Of a DNA stretch of 64,000 nt, positions 8,513 through 16,616 are shown one piece after another. Made by a program: the position numbers and the translations under genes. Below the pieces are notes generated by a model. The model had not been told where the DNA came from and did no database searches. It saw nothing but the letters and a program-made list of their open reading frames with translations. Positions within the stretch are counted from its first letter, which is position 1; the number at the start of each line of letters is the position of its first letter. Source of the stretch: Streptomyces niger (GTDB lineage Bacteria; Actinomycetota; Actinomycetes; Streptomycetales; Streptomycetaceae). Where the stretch lies: the NCBI RefSeq assembly GCF_000718305.1, contig NZ_JOFQ01000006.1, positions 62,001-126,000 of the forward strand, read 5' to 3'.

Positions 8513-9289
8513 ATGGGACTGCTCGAGACCCCCCTGCTCGACGGCCGGGTCCTCCTCGTCAATGGCGGCAGCCAGGGCGTCGGCGCGGGCATCGTTCGGG
8601 CGGCCGTACGCGAGGGCGCGACCGTCACCTTCACCGGACGCCGGCCCGAGGTCGGCGCGGAACTCGCCGCGGACACCGGCGCACACTTCATACGGGCCGA
8701 TCTCGCGGATCCGGCGCAGGCACGGGGCAGCGTCGAGGAGACCGTGTCCCGGCACGGTCGGATCGACTGCCTGGTCAACGCCGCCGGGCTGACCTCGCGC
8801 GGCTCGCTGCTGGACACCACGCCGGAGCTGTTCGACGCCCACATCGCCGTCAACCTGCGGGCGCCGTTCTTCGCGATGCAGGCCGCGGTGGCCGACATGA
8901 AGGGCCGCGAGGCACCCGGCACCATCGTCAACATCGGTTCCGACTGTGCGCACGGCGGACCGCCCTTCCTGGCTCCCTACTCCACCGCCAAGGCCGGACT
9001 CGCCGGGCTGACGAAGAACGCCGCGCACGCCCACCGCTGGGACCGCATCCGCATCAACGGTCTCAACATCGGTTGGACCGAGACCGAGGGCGAGGACGCG
9101 GTCCAGCGCGCCTTCCACGGCGCAGGCGACGACTGGCGCGAAGAAGCCGCCAGGAAACTGCCGATGGGCAAACTGGGCCAGGTCGACGAGATCGCCGACT
9201 TCGTCGTCTTCCTGCTGTCCGACCGCAGTGGGGTCGTGACCGGCTCGGTCATCGACTGGAGTCAGACCGTCATCGGCGCATCGGACTGA
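8513..9289 (+). CDS. SDR family oxidoreductase
   Basis: 258 residues, classical short-chain dehydrogenase. NAD(P)-binding GGSQGVGAGI (a TGxxxGxG variant starting NGG), the structural NAAG motif (LVNAAGLTS), catalytic Ser in NIGSDCAHG and the YxxxK pair in YSTAKAGLAGLTK. The C-terminal half ends in VVTGSVIDWSQT as in many sugar/polyol dehydrogenases. AAGGAG lies 11 bases before the ATG at 8513. It is co-transcribed with the dioxygenase and followed by remnants of Gfo/Idh oxidoreductase genes, consistent with a former sugar or inositol-like catabolic operon. Confidence 0.9.
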   Translation: MGLLETPLLDGRVLLVNGGSQGVGAGIVRAAVREGATVTFTGRRPEVGAELAADTGAHFIRADLADPAQARGSVEETVSRHGRIDCLVNAAGLTSRGSLLDTTPELFDAHIAVNLRAPFFAMQAAVADMKGREAPGTIVNIGSDCAHGGPPFLAPYSTAKAGLAGLTKNAAHAHRWDRIRINGLNIGWTETEGEDAVQRAFHGAGDDWREEAARKLPMGKLGQVDEIADFVVFLLSDRSGVVTGSVIDWSQTVIGASD

Positions 9290-9319
9290 TCGCCGCAACC
9301 GACCGACTCGCTGAGCGGC

Positions 9320-9480
9320 GGCGTGTGGTGGACGGCGGACGGCGGACGGCGGGCAGCATGCGGCGGGCGGCGGGCGGCGGGCGGCGGGCGGTGTCCAAAA
9401 CTGATCGGCTCCCATCCAACCGGCTCCCATCCGACCGACTCGCATCGACCGGCTGGCATTGGGTCGACTCGCATCCGACC
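9320..9480. repeat. Two adjoining simple-repeat tracts
   Basis: 9320-9395 is a GC-rich tract of seven-base units (GGCGGAC, then CGGGCGG). 9405-9480 is built of 15-base units resembling CGGCTCCCATCCAAC, later CCGACTCGCATCGAC. They separate the SDR from the Gfo/Idh remnant. The first tract resembles, in inverse orientation, the simple sequence near 12350-12415. Confidence 0.75.
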
Positions 9481-9500
9481 GACTGGAGGAACTCTTCTTC

Positions 9501-9725
9501 ATGCGTATTGGGATCATGGGACTGGGCCGCATCGGCGCGTTCCACGCGGAGACCCTGTCCGGGCTCGACGCGGTGGACGACCTCGTCGTCACCGACCCGG
9601 TGGCGGCAGCCGCCGCCCCGTGCACCGTGGCCGACGCCATCGAGGCGAGCTGGATCGCCGAGGCCTGCACCCTCTCGCTACGCGAGCACCGCCCCGTACG
9701 GCTCGAGGAGGTCCGTACCGCGTGA
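9501..9725 (+). pseudogene. Gfo/Idh/MocA oxidoreductase with internal deletion
   Basis: Only 74 codons remain of a normally 330-350-residue NAD-dependent sugar dehydrogenase. The first 33 or so residues are the family's Rossmann start (MRIGIMGLGRIGAFHAETL ... VVTDPV), and the last 35 or so are its C-terminal helix (VADAIEASWIAEACTLSLRE, then RPVRLEEV). The central 250 or so residues, with the substrate domain, are gone, and the frame is kept through the join. GGAGGA precedes the ATG. It was presumably the third gene of the dioxygenase/SDR operon. The product cannot be a functional dehydrogenase. Confidence 0.82.
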
Positions 9726-9797
9726 CGGACGAGCCGGAGGTCCGTACCGGGTGACAGACGAGCCGAAGTCCGTACCGCGTGACGGACGAGCCCCTGA
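9711..9797 (+). repeat. 29 bp tandem repeat, three copies
   Basis: GTCCGTACCGCGTGACGGAC plus GAGCCGGAG is repeated at 9711, 9740 and 9768 with a few substitutions. The first copy contains the final codons and TGA of the Gfo/Idh remnant, so the array grew from the end of that gene. Confidence 0.85.
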
Positions 9798-9807
9798 AGC
9801 TGGTGCG

Positions 9808-9940
9808 CCGCCCGGATCGGTGTGCTGAGCGCGGCCCGCATCACCGCCCGGATCGGTGTGCTGGACGCGGCCCGCATCGCCGCCCGGTCGATCGTCTCGC
9901 CGGCCCGGGCCGGCGGCCACCGCCTTCGCCCGGCAGCAGG
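9808..9940 (+). pseudogene. Second Gfo/Idh N-terminal fragment with 36 bp duplication
   Basis: In one plus-strand frame this reads ARIGVLSAARIT ARIGVLDAARIA ARSIVSPARA, the start of another Gfo/Idh-type oxidoreductase (compare the usual RIGVLGAARIAP...ARA). A 36 bp unit (9808 and 9844) has been duplicated in tandem, repeating 12 residues. Downstream a different frame reads ATAFARQQ, a motif that normally follows about 25-30 residues later, so there is also a small deletion. Only the first 50 or so residues of the family are represented. Confidence 0.65.
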
Positions 9941-9942
9941 CT

Positions 9943-10413
9943 CTACGTCAGCGCCGCCACGGCGGTACGGTACGCCGCGTCGACGGCGTCGCGTACCGGG
10001 AGCGCGCGGTGGGCGTCGGAGAGGATTTCGACACCCCAGGGGCCGGTCCAGCCGACGGTCCGGAGTGCCGTGACGACGCCGGACAGGTCGAAGGTGCCGT
10101 CACCGCAGAGGCGGCGCCGCCGGACGGTGTCCTCGAAGAGGGTGCCGACGACCTGGCTGTCGGCGTCGTTGAGCTCCACGCCGATGAACCGCGAGAGGGG
10201 TACGTTCGCCAAGTCGGCCGGCGGTGTGTGGGCTCGCTCGGTGTGCCAGACGTCGATGATGAGGCCGCCCGCCGGATGCCCGGCGGTCTCGACGAGTTCC
10301 AGCCCGTCGTGCACGGTCTTGAGGTTGCTCCAGGGCAAGAACTCAATTCCGCGGGCGCCCGCGTCGTCGTCCTGAGCCGCGAGCACGGCGAACTCCTCGT
10401 CAAACCCCCTCAC
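9943..10413 (-). pseudogene. Sugar phosphate isomerase/epimerase, N-terminally truncated
   Basis: 156 residues matching the C-terminal half of xylose-isomerase-like TIM-barrel proteins: GIEFLPWSNLKTVHDGLELV, the metal-site segment GLIIDVWHTERA, FIGVELNDAD and the closing GPWGVEILSDAHRALPVRDA. The usual length is 260-300 residues; the first four or so barrel strands are missing, and the frame begins only with an accidental GTG at 10413. It points left, towards the other remnants. With the two Gfo/Idh fragments it shows that the distal part of the sugar locus has been lost. Confidence 0.75.
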
Positions 10414-10474
10414 TCAGCCAAGGCGATCGGAAATCCGCTCGTCAACACGCAAGGGCGCAAGGCACAGTTGCCCC

Positions 10475-11284
10475 ATGGATGAACGAGGGCTGGACCACGA
10501 CGGAACGATCGCACGCGAAGGCGCACTGGACCGAGTACCGGCGGCGTTCGTCCCCGTCATCGAGGCCGCCCGGGCTCGTATCACCGAGACGTTCGACCCA
10601 ACGCGCCTGCACAGTGCGTACCTCTACGGCAGCATCCCGCGCGGCACCGCCACCCCCGGCGTCTCCGACCTCGACCTCCAGCTCGCGCTGCACAACGAAC
10701 CCACGGAAGCCGACCGCGCCGACACCACGACGATCGAGGTCGCCCTCGACCAGGCATTCCCGCAGATCGATGGCGTAGGGACCCTACTGAACAGCACGCA
10801 GACCCTGCTCAGCGACCTCGAACGCCACGATGCCGGATTCTTCATCGCCTGCCTCTGCACCCCGCTGCTCGGCCCCGACCTCGCAGCGCAACTGCCCCGC
10901 TACCGCCCCACCACCCTCCTGGCACGCGAAACCAACGGCGACCTCGCCCACGTGCTCCCTCGCTGGCGCGCGAAAGCAGCCGAAGCCACCACCGATGCCC
11001 AGCGCCGAACCCTCAGCCGCTTCGTCGGTCGTCGCATCGTCCGCACGGGTTTCACTCTGATCATGCCCCGATGGGGCGGCTGGACCAGCGACCTCCCCCG
11101 GTCCGCCGAACTCTTCGGCCGCTACTACCCCGACCGCGCCGACCAGATGCGCATCGCCGCGACCACCGGCCGCGCACCCTCACCCGACCCGGCGGTACTC
11201 GACATGCTCATCAACGACCTCAGCCCCTGGCTCGCAGCCGAGTACACAGCCGTACACGGCGAGAAAACCCCGCGTCCGCAGTGA
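10475..11284 (+). CDS. Nucleotidyltransferase domain protein
   Basis: 269 residues. The polymerase-beta-type nucleotidyltransferase signature is clear at about residues 50-70: YLYGSIPRGTATPGVSDLDL (GS...G...SDxDL), the two Asp being metal ligands. The rest is helical and not assigned; the C-terminal RFVGRRIVRTGFTLIMPRWGG resembles the four-helix domain of aminoglycoside-adenylyltransferase-like proteins. It could modify a small molecule or a protein. The start at 10475 has no strong ribosome site. It appears to be a single-gene unit, convergent with the ankyrin gene. Confidence 0.8.
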   Translation: MDERGLDHDGTIAREGALDRVPAAFVPVIEAARARITETFDPTRLHSAYLYGSIPRGTATPGVSDLDLQLALHNEPTEADRADTTTIEVALDQAFPQIDGVGTLLNSTQTLLSDLERHDAGFFIACLCTPLLGPDLAAQLPRYRPTTLLARETNGDLAHVLPRWRAKAAEATTDAQRRTLSRFVGRRIVRTGFTLIMPRWGGWTSDLPRSAELFGRYYPDRADQMRIAATTGRAPSPDPAVLDMLINDLSPWLAAEYTAVHGEKTPRPQ

Positions 11285-11310
11285 GTTCAGTGAGCTCTTC
11301 GGCACGTGCG

Positions 11311-12273
11311 TCAGTCCTCCCAATAGTCGCGCTGCGGCAGCTCAACCCACGCGTCGGGGGGCCCCACGACGGCACGCGCATCGGTGGGGCGCAGCCCCGC
11401 GAAGGCGATTGCGTACGCCAGGCCGTTGTACCGATAGAGGTAGGAAGCCAATACCTCCTCGGAGGTGTCGTTCACGTCCGGGCCACCGCCTGGGTGAAGG
11501 TCCCAGCCCGCGACTTCGCCATCACGGACGATGCTGCCCTGGTTGCCGCTCTTCGGGTTGGCATACAGGCCGTAGCAGACGGTTCCGGCAGACAGACGCT
11601 TGACGACGCCCGGCATGGACGGTGCGTACCCCCATGGCTGAGTGACGATGCAGCCGCCCGGCACGGTTGTCACGCCGACGATGCTCAGGCTCTCATCGGC
11701 GTCGCAATCCCACGGTTCTTCGAGGAGTTTCTCCAGCTCCTCCCCTTCCGTCGGTGTCGCTGCCAAGCGACGCATCGCATCCTCGGCGTCGATCCCGGCC
11801 ACGCACGCCAGGCCCAGGCCCTCGTAGTACACATCGCCCAGCACGGCGACCAGTCGTCTGCCTTCCCGCGCCACCGTCCGCTCCGCACCGCTCAGCCCCC
11901 GCTCTCCGTCGGGCTTCACGACCATGTCGGGTGTCGGCCCGGCCAGGCTGAGCCGTCCCGGTGACCAGCCGCCGATCTGGGGCCGCCAGGGGTCCGCGCC
12001 GGCCTCGGCGAGGGCTCGTGCGTTGTCTGGTCGTCCCGCCAGGACGGCCTCCCACAAGGCAGTCGTCCCGTTCTCCAACGCGTCCACGTCCGCAACGCGC
12101 CGAGCCAGTTCCGTCACGACTTCCGGTGAGCCGAAGGCCGCCGCCCGGTGCAGGGGCCGCCCTCCGCCCCATTCTTCCGGGTCCGCACCCTGATCCAGAC
12201 GCCGCCGTATGTCGCCGAGATCCTTCCAGCCTTCCCACCCCAGGCCCGACCACCCGCCACGGCTACCAATCAC
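11311..12273 (-). CDS. Ankyrin repeat protein
   Basis: 320 residues. Ankyrin repeats occupy about residues 12-90: DLGDIRRRLDQGADPEEWGG, RPLHRAAAFGSPEVVTELAR, TALWEAVLAGRPDNARALAE plus AGADP. The C-terminal 200 residues are a hydrophilic domain (IVGVTTVPGGCIVTQPWGYA; AYAIAFAGLRPTDARAVVGP) seen in streptomycete ankyrin proteins and of unknown role. The GTG at 12273 is chosen because GGGAGGGG lies 6 bases upstream; the longer reading to 12531 runs through simple-sequence DNA. Proteins of this kind usually mediate protein contacts. Confidence 0.83.
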   Translation of the reverse strand: MIGSRGGWSGLGWEGWKDLGDIRRRLDQGADPEEWGGGRPLHRAAAFGSPEVVTELARRVADVDALENGTTALWEAVLAGRPDNARALAEAGADPWRPQIGGWSPGRLSLAGPTPDMVVKPDGERGLSGAERTVAREGRRLVAVLGDVYYEGLGLACVAGIDAEDAMRRLAATPTEGEELEKLLEEPWDCDADESLSIVGVTTVPGGCIVTQPWGYAPSMPGVVKRLSAGTVCYGLYANPKSGNQGSIVRDGEVAGWDLHPGGGPDVNDTSEEVLASYLYRYNGLAYAIAFAGLRPTDARAVVGPPDAWVELPQRDYWED

Positions 12274-12339
12274 TACGCCCCTCCCACGCCATCGGCAGCG
12301 ACTTCTCTCGCCACCTCGCACACGCAGCATCGCAGCCAC

Positions 12340-12488
12340 GTCTGACAACGCTCCGCGACCGCCGACCACCGTCCGCCGTCCGCCGACCGCCGACCACCGA
12401 CCACCGACCACAAGGGCCGCCATTTCCCGTCCTACGGTTTCTCTGGGGCCTGCGGGTTCTCTGGGTCCTACGGTTTCTCTGGGTCTGA
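12340..12488. repeat. Simple-sequence tracts beside the IS110 element
   Basis: 12350-12415 consists of CCGACCACCGTCCGCCG-type seven-base units. 12430-12488 consists of TTTCTCTGGG/TCCTACGG units repeated four times. These lie between the ankyrin gene start and the left end of the IS110 element. Confidence 0.75.
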
Positions 12489-12489
12489 A

Positions 12490-12718
12490 CTGGTCGTTCG
12501 CAAGATCGGTGGGCCTCGGGACTGCGGGCATAGCTTGTTTCCCGCTGCCGCGTGGATGGCTCAGGCAACTTGGCTGCCCGGAGCCCGGTGAGGCTCTACC
12601 TTCCCGTTACGGGCCTGTGCTGGTCACTCGTAAGGCCGGCGGGCCCAGGGGCTCCAGGTATGGCTCGCTTCCCGTCGCGGTTCGCATGGCTTCGGAAACT
12701 TGGCCGCCTGGAGCCCCA
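12490..12718 (+). repeat. Duplicated ~100 bp segment upstream of IS110 transposase
   Basis: Two diverged copies, 12490-12588 and 12620-12718, start 130 bases apart. Both read CTGGTC-nn-TCG-AAG-nCGG-GGGCC, contain TTTCCCG or CTTCCCG and a TGGCT-c-g-AACTTGGC block, and end in GGAGCC. They occupy the non-coding left end of the IS110 element. In this family that end encodes the bridge RNA; whether the duplication is two RNA loops or two stacked IS ends cannot be decided here. Confidence 0.7.
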
Positions 12719-12823
12719 CGACGACCCGACCACCAATTGGGAAACGCGACACGATCGCTGCTGTAGGACAACCCCGGCGAGGTCGTCCGCAAGGTCGCGA
12801 ATCACAACGTGACGGAGGGGACC

Positions 12824-14011
12824 GTGCCCGACTTATGGGCCGGTGTGGACATCGGCAAAAGGCATCACCACTGCGTCGTACTCAACGCCGACGGCGAGAG
12901 ACTGCTGTCCCGCCGCGTCGGCAACGACGAGACAGAACTCCTCCAGCTCGTCGGTGACGTGCTGGACATCTCTTCTGAAGACGTGCTGTGGGCCATCGAC
13001 ATGAACCACGGCCTCGCCGCACTGCTGATCGGCGTGCTCCTCAACCATGGCCAGCCGATCGCCTACCTCACCGGCCGCACCATTCATCAGGCATCGGCCA
13101 CCTACCGCGGCGGAGGTAAGACCGACGCCCGCGACGCCTTCGTCATCGCCGACCAAGCTCGCATCCGACGCGACCTGAGCTTGCTGCGGCCCGGCGATGA
13201 AATCGCCGTTGCCCTGCGTATCCTCACCGCTCGCCGCCTGGACGTCGTCCGCGACCGCACCCGGCAGATCAACCGCCTCAGGGCCCAGTTGCTGGAGTTC
13301 TTCCCCGCCTTGGAACGGGCACTGGACCTGACCAACCAAGGCCCCATCACCCTGTTGACCGGCTACCAGACCCCCTCCGCCATCCGGCGCATGGGTGCCA
13401 AGCGCCTGGAAGCCTGGCTGAAGAACCGGAAAGTCGTGGGCGCCGCCGCACTGGCGAGCAAGGCCGTGACGGCCGCTCAGGGCCAGCACACCACCCTGCC
13501 CGGGGAGAAACTGGCGGCCGAGTTCGTTGGCCGCCTGGCACACGCGGTGCGGACCTACAACGCGGAGGTCGACGAGCTTGACGCACGGATCGCGGCCCGG
13601 TTTTCCCAGCACCGGGACGCCGAAGTGATCGTCAGCATGCCCGGCCTGGGGCCGATCCTCGGGGCTGAGTTCATCGCCGCGACCGGCGGAGACCTGACCG
13701 TCTTCGAGAGCCCGGACCGCCTCGCCGGCTTCGCTGGCCTGGCGCCTGTGGCCTGGGACTCCGGAACCGTCAGCGGCAACCTGCACAGACCCCGGCGTTA
13801 CCACCGCGGCCTTCAACGAGCCCTGTTCCTGTCCGCGCTGATGAGCATCCGCTTCTGCCCCGCCTCGCGGGCTTACTACGACCGGAAGCGCAAGGAAGGG
13901 AAGGGACACAAGCAAGCTGTCCTCTGTCTGGCACGTCGGCGGACCAATGTTCTGTGGGCGATGATCCGGGACAGGGCCCCCTACCGCGGGGCGCCTCCCA
14001 CCCCTTCCTAG
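12824..14011 (+). CDS. IS110 family transposase (DEDD recombinase)
   Basis: 395 residues. The N-terminal RuvC-like DEDD domain shows Asp in AGVDIGKRHHHCVVL, Glu/Asp in the LWAIDMN region, and the conserved KTDARDAFVIADQAR. The C-terminal Tnp20 domain contains SMPGLGPILGAEFIAATGG and the Ser nucleophile region GLAPVAWDSGTVSG. Length and layout are those of intact IS110 transposases, so the element may be active. GTG at 12824 has GGAGGGG just upstream; an in-frame GTG at 12809 is an alternative start. The family carries out RNA-guided, bridge-RNA-dependent recombination. Confidence 0.95.
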   Translation: MPDLWAGVDIGKRHHHCVVLNADGERLLSRRVGNDETELLQLVGDVLDISSEDVLWAIDMNHGLAALLIGVLLNHGQPIAYLTGRTIHQASATYRGGGKTDARDAFVIADQARIRRDLSLLRPGDEIAVALRILTARRLDVVRDRTRQINRLRAQLLEFFPALERALDLTNQGPITLLTGYQTPSAIRRMGAKRLEAWLKNRKVVGAAALASKAVTAAQGQHTTLPGEKLAAEFVGRLAHAVRTYNAEVDELDARIAARFSQHRDAEVIVSMPGLGPILGAEFIAATGGDLTVFESPDRLAGFAGLAPVAWDSGTVSGNLHRPRRYHRGLQRALFLSALMSIRFCPASRAYYDRKRKEGKGHKQAVLCLARRRTNVLWAMIRDRAPYRGAPPTPS

Positions 14012-14057
14012 GCCCTATCTCCCGAAGCCAAGGCGAAGGGCTGGGGATGCTTATGCC

Positions 14058-14258
14058 TCAGAAATCTTCTTCGTCGTCGCCGCCGCCGATATGGCCGAGT
14101 CCGGCGCCACCGAACGGGCTGCCGTCAATCACGCCGCCGCCACCGTCAAACGGGGGTGGGGGCGGATCTGCTGCGGCGGCCGTGCTGGCGCCGCCAAGCA
14201 CAGCGGTCCAGGCCAGTGCTGCCGCTGCTGCCGCGGCAAAAAGGGTACGTGCACGCAT
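14058..14258 (-). CDS. Small secreted Gly/Pro-rich protein
   Basis: 66 residues. A signal peptide (MRARTLFAAAAAAALAWTAV, cleavage near STAAAA-D) precedes a short mature part, DPPPPPFDGGGGVIDGSPFG and then GLGHIGGGDDEEDF. No cysteines and no known domain. GGAGG lies 7 bases before the ATG at 14258, supporting translation. It begins directly beyond the IS110 right end. Function unknown; small acidic glycine-rich secreted proteins are common in streptomycetes. Confidence 0.7.
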   Translation of the reverse strand: MRARTLFAAAAAAALAWTAVLGGASTAAAADPPPPPFDGGGGVIDGSPFGGAGLGHIGGGDDEEDF

Positions 14259-14502
14259 GCGATCCTCCGTATCAACGAGACTGCAGTCCACCTCACACTG
14301 TCGGGGCTGACGCGTGTCCGCATTGCGACCCCGACTGTTCAGGTGGGTTACGCACCGTCGCCTCGCTGTCCCCAGGCTCCTTCCGATCGTCCGCTGCTTG
14401 ACACCCCCATTGGGAAGTTCCCCTACTGAGCGCCCTCCGCCTGCAGCCTGACCTCAACAAAACTGCTGTACCTGCATTCCCGAGACCGAAAGACTGTCGG
14501 GC

Positions 14503-14958
14503 ATGGCGTTCTTCTGCTACCACCGCGACCGGCCCGGCTCGCTGGCGCTGCGCCTGGAGTTCCTCGAACAGCACCTGTCCTACATGGATCGGTACGCGTC
14601 GGAGATGATCGCCCGAGGGCCGACACTCTCGGAAACCGACGGGGACCCCACCGGCAGCGTGCACATCCTCGACCTGCCCGACGCGAACGCCGCCCGCGCA
14701 TTCGCCTTCGACGAGCCCGGCTACCAGCTCGGTGTGTACCGGGACGTACTGTTGCGCCGGTGGCGCGACCTGCTGGGACGCACGATGTGGGAGTTCCCAG
14801 GTGACCGGACCGGTGGTTCGGCGGACGGCCGTCGTGACTCACCGTCAACTCAACGACTGAAGAGGCCTGGGAACCCTGCCAGGAGCCGCGGCGGCGCAGA
14901 TCAACGTGTGCACTCTCTACGTGCGCACTCTCTACGTGCGCGCGCTTTGCCTGCATAG
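14503..14958 (+). CDS. YciI-related protein with aberrant C-terminus
   Basis: The first 100 residues are a YCII-type dimeric alpha-beta barrel domain: MAFFCYHRDRPGSLALRLEF, LEQHLSYMDRY, MIARGPTLSETDGDPTGSV, AFAFDEPGYQLGVYRDV plus WRDLLGRTMW. Family members usually end at about this point; the remaining 50 residues are low-complexity, and the final part (RVHSLRAHSLRARALPA) is encoded by a 17-18 bp tandem repeat CTCTACGTGCGCA at 14910-14945. The original stop has probably been lost, extending the frame. Function of the family is poorly known (hydrolase or catabolic accessory proteins). Confidence 0.75.
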   Translation: MAFFCYHRDRPGSLALRLEFLEQHLSYMDRYASEMIARGPTLSETDGDPTGSVHILDLPDANAARAFAFDEPGYQLGVYRDVLLRRWRDLLGRTMWEFPGDRTGGSADGRRDSPSTQRLKRPGNPARSRGGADQRVHSLRAHSLRARALPA

Positions 14959-15186
14959 GTACGCGCCGTCTCTCTCCCCCCGGCTACCGACGGTCCCTGC
15001 TGTCACCCCTCGTCGATGTTTGCCATGGAAGCCCCTTCCCGGCACTCGGAGGCGACAAGATACTCGGCAAGGACGGTGGAACGGCAGCAGCTCATCAGCG
15101 TCTGCACCCAGCTGCGTGACCAGTATCTGCGTCACCCGGGGCATCTCGCAGGCCGCCGCCTGGGCGATCGACTCACTGTCGCTCCA

Positions 15187-15302
15187 CCAACGAGCTCACC
15201 GCGGGAGCCGTCCACTACCGCTTTGACTTCGCCCTCGGCCTGATGATCGACGGGCTCACGACCGCACGGCCACGGTCACAGTCACAGTCACGACCACGGT
15301 GA
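15187..15302 (+). pseudogene. C-terminal remnant of a TetR-type regulator
   Basis: One plus frame reads TNELTAGAVHYRFDFALGLMIDGLTTARPRS and stops at 15302. The FDFGLDLLLDGL-like end is characteristic of TetR/AcrR ligand-binding domains. No helix-turn-helix or upstream frame survives between 14960 and 15187, which holds no other recognisable gene. Confidence 0.4.
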
Positions 15303-15311
15303 ACTGCGGGG

Positions 15312-15518
15312 TCACCCGTCCGGTGTGCGGCGTCCGGCAGGGAGTCGTACGGCCGACTGGGCGTGCTGCGTGAGAAGGGTCGCCAGGAGGTAGTCGACCT
15401 CGATGTCCGTGTAGTCCACGCCAGCGGCGACGTGGTGGAGAAGCCGGGAGCGGGTGCTCTCGGAGGCCGAGACACGACCTGGGGTGCCGTGAAAGCGGAC
15501 ACTGACGTCAGGGTCCAC
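15312..15518 (-). CDS. Hypothetical protein, in phase with the preceding gene
   Basis: The minus frame has strong coding character from about 15600 to 15312: DYAGPDPDESDIALTAGLTA, then RFDVDPDVSVRFHGTPGRVS, ending DYTDIEVDYLLATLLTQHAQ. It contains no ATG; the first usable start is GTG at 15518. It is in the same frame as the histone-like gene upstream and is separated from it only by one TGA (15606-15608). It is either a separate gene that lost its start or the detached tail of a longer protein. Family not recognised. Confidence 0.45.
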   Translation of the reverse strand: MDPDVSVRFHGTPGRVSASESTRSRLLHHVAAGVDYTDIEVDYLLATLLTQHAQSAVRLPAGRRTPDG

Positions 15519-15605
15519 GTCAAAACGCAGCGCCTCGGCCGTCAGGCCCGCGGTCAGCGCGATGTCGGACTCATCGGGGTCGGGGCCTGCGTAGTCCGCC
15601 CGTCT

Positions 15606-16442
15606 TCAGGGTGGCTGCATGCGCTTCTTGGCCGTACCACCACGTCCGCCGCCGCTCTTGCCCGCCCGGGCGGAGGAGGTGCTCCTGGTCACCTTCTTGG
15701 CAGCTGCGGTCTTCGCAGACTTCGCGGTCTTCCCGGTCTTCGCAGACTTCGCAGACTTCGCAGACTTCTTACTGCCGGTCGCCTTCTTCGCGGTCGACCG
15801 CCCGGACGAGGCCTTCTTCTCGGCGGTCTGCTCGCCGGCGGCCCGTTTGCCTGCGGACTTCGCGGCGGTCGTCTTCTTGCCGGTCGTCCTCTTGCCAGTG
15901 GTCTTTTTGCCAAGGGTCTCCTCGTCGGTGGTCTCCTTGTCAGTGGTCTGGTCGACCCCGGGCGTACTCTCCCCCGCGCCCTTCGTCCCGAGCGCGGGTC
16001 CAGCCACGTTCTCGGCCGTGCGGGCGGCGTCACCGCTCACTTCTCGCACCGTACGGCCCGTCGAGTCGGCCAGTGCCTCGGTGGCGGTACCCGCGCTCTG
16101 CGCCACGCCTTCGAGCGCTCCCCCGGCGTTGCGTCCCAGCTCACCGACCGCGGTGCCCGCGCCCTGGCCGAGGTGCTGGACCGCCCCCGCGGCACCGTGG
16201 CCCACCTCGCCCAGCGCGGTACCGGCGCCGCTGCCGACGGTGCGGACGGTGTCGCCAAGGGCATGGGTGACCGACTGGATGATCTGTGGGTTGTTGTCGA
16301 TGGTCTGCAGTACCCGCTCGATGATCGCCGCTACGTTGTCCAGTCGTACTTGCAGCAGTGCCTGGGCTTCCACGCCCTTGATCGTGAGCTTGACCCTGCC
16401 CAGTTCCACATCCGCGCCGACGTTCAGTTTGAGCAGGTCCAA
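15606..16442 (-). CDS. Histone-H1-like lysine/alanine-rich protein, start unclear
   Basis: 278 residues. The N-terminal third (LLKLNVGADVELGRVKLTIK, QALLQVRLDNVAAIIERVL) looks like a conserved streptomycete domain, the middle is Gly/Ala-rich heptad-like sequence, and the last 100 residues are K/A/T/S-rich (KKTTGKRTTGKKTT, AKSAKSAKTGKTAKSAK), like histone H1 tails, implying nucleic-acid binding. The only start is TTG at 16442, yet coding similarity continues upstream in frame for about 50 residues (EDVEPSWAEDPDVVLDVPSL, QVEEIDLEVEDLRARVSL) until a TAA, with no ATG or GTG. The 5' end seems to have been replaced by the tandem repeats at 16617-16751, so the gene may be crippled. Confidence 0.6.
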   Translation of the reverse strand: MDLLKLNVGADVELGRVKLTIKGVEAQALLQVRLDNVAAIIERVLQTIDNNPQIIQSVTHALGDTVRTVGSGAGTALGEVGHGAAGAVQHLGQGAGTAVGELGRNAGGALEGVAQSAGTATEALADSTGRTVREVSGDAARTAENVAGPALGTKGAGESTPGVDQTTDKETTDEETLGKKTTGKRTTGKKTTAAKSAGKRAAGEQTAEKKASSGRSTAKKATGSKKSAKSAKSAKTGKTAKSAKTAAAKKVTRSTSSARAGKSGGGRGGTAKKRMQPP

Positions 16443-16616
16443 GACCTCGGCCTGGAGGGAGACCCGGGCACGCAGGTCCTCGACCTCCAGATCGATCTCC
16501 TCGACTTGGAGGGAGGGGACGTCGAGGACGACATCCGGATCCTCGGCCCAGGAGGGCTCGACATCCTCACTCGTGTTCCGCCCTTCGCGCTGATCCGCAG
16601 GTGCCGTACCCGGCCG

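Larger units (their letters stand above)
12490..14040 (+). mobile_element. IS110-family insertion sequence (approximate limits)
   Basis: Transposase gene plus about 330 bases of upstream and about 30 bases of downstream non-coding DNA. IS110 elements lack terminal inverted repeats and keep a long non-coding left end, which is what is seen. The exact ends cannot be set without another copy for comparison. Confidence 0.6.
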
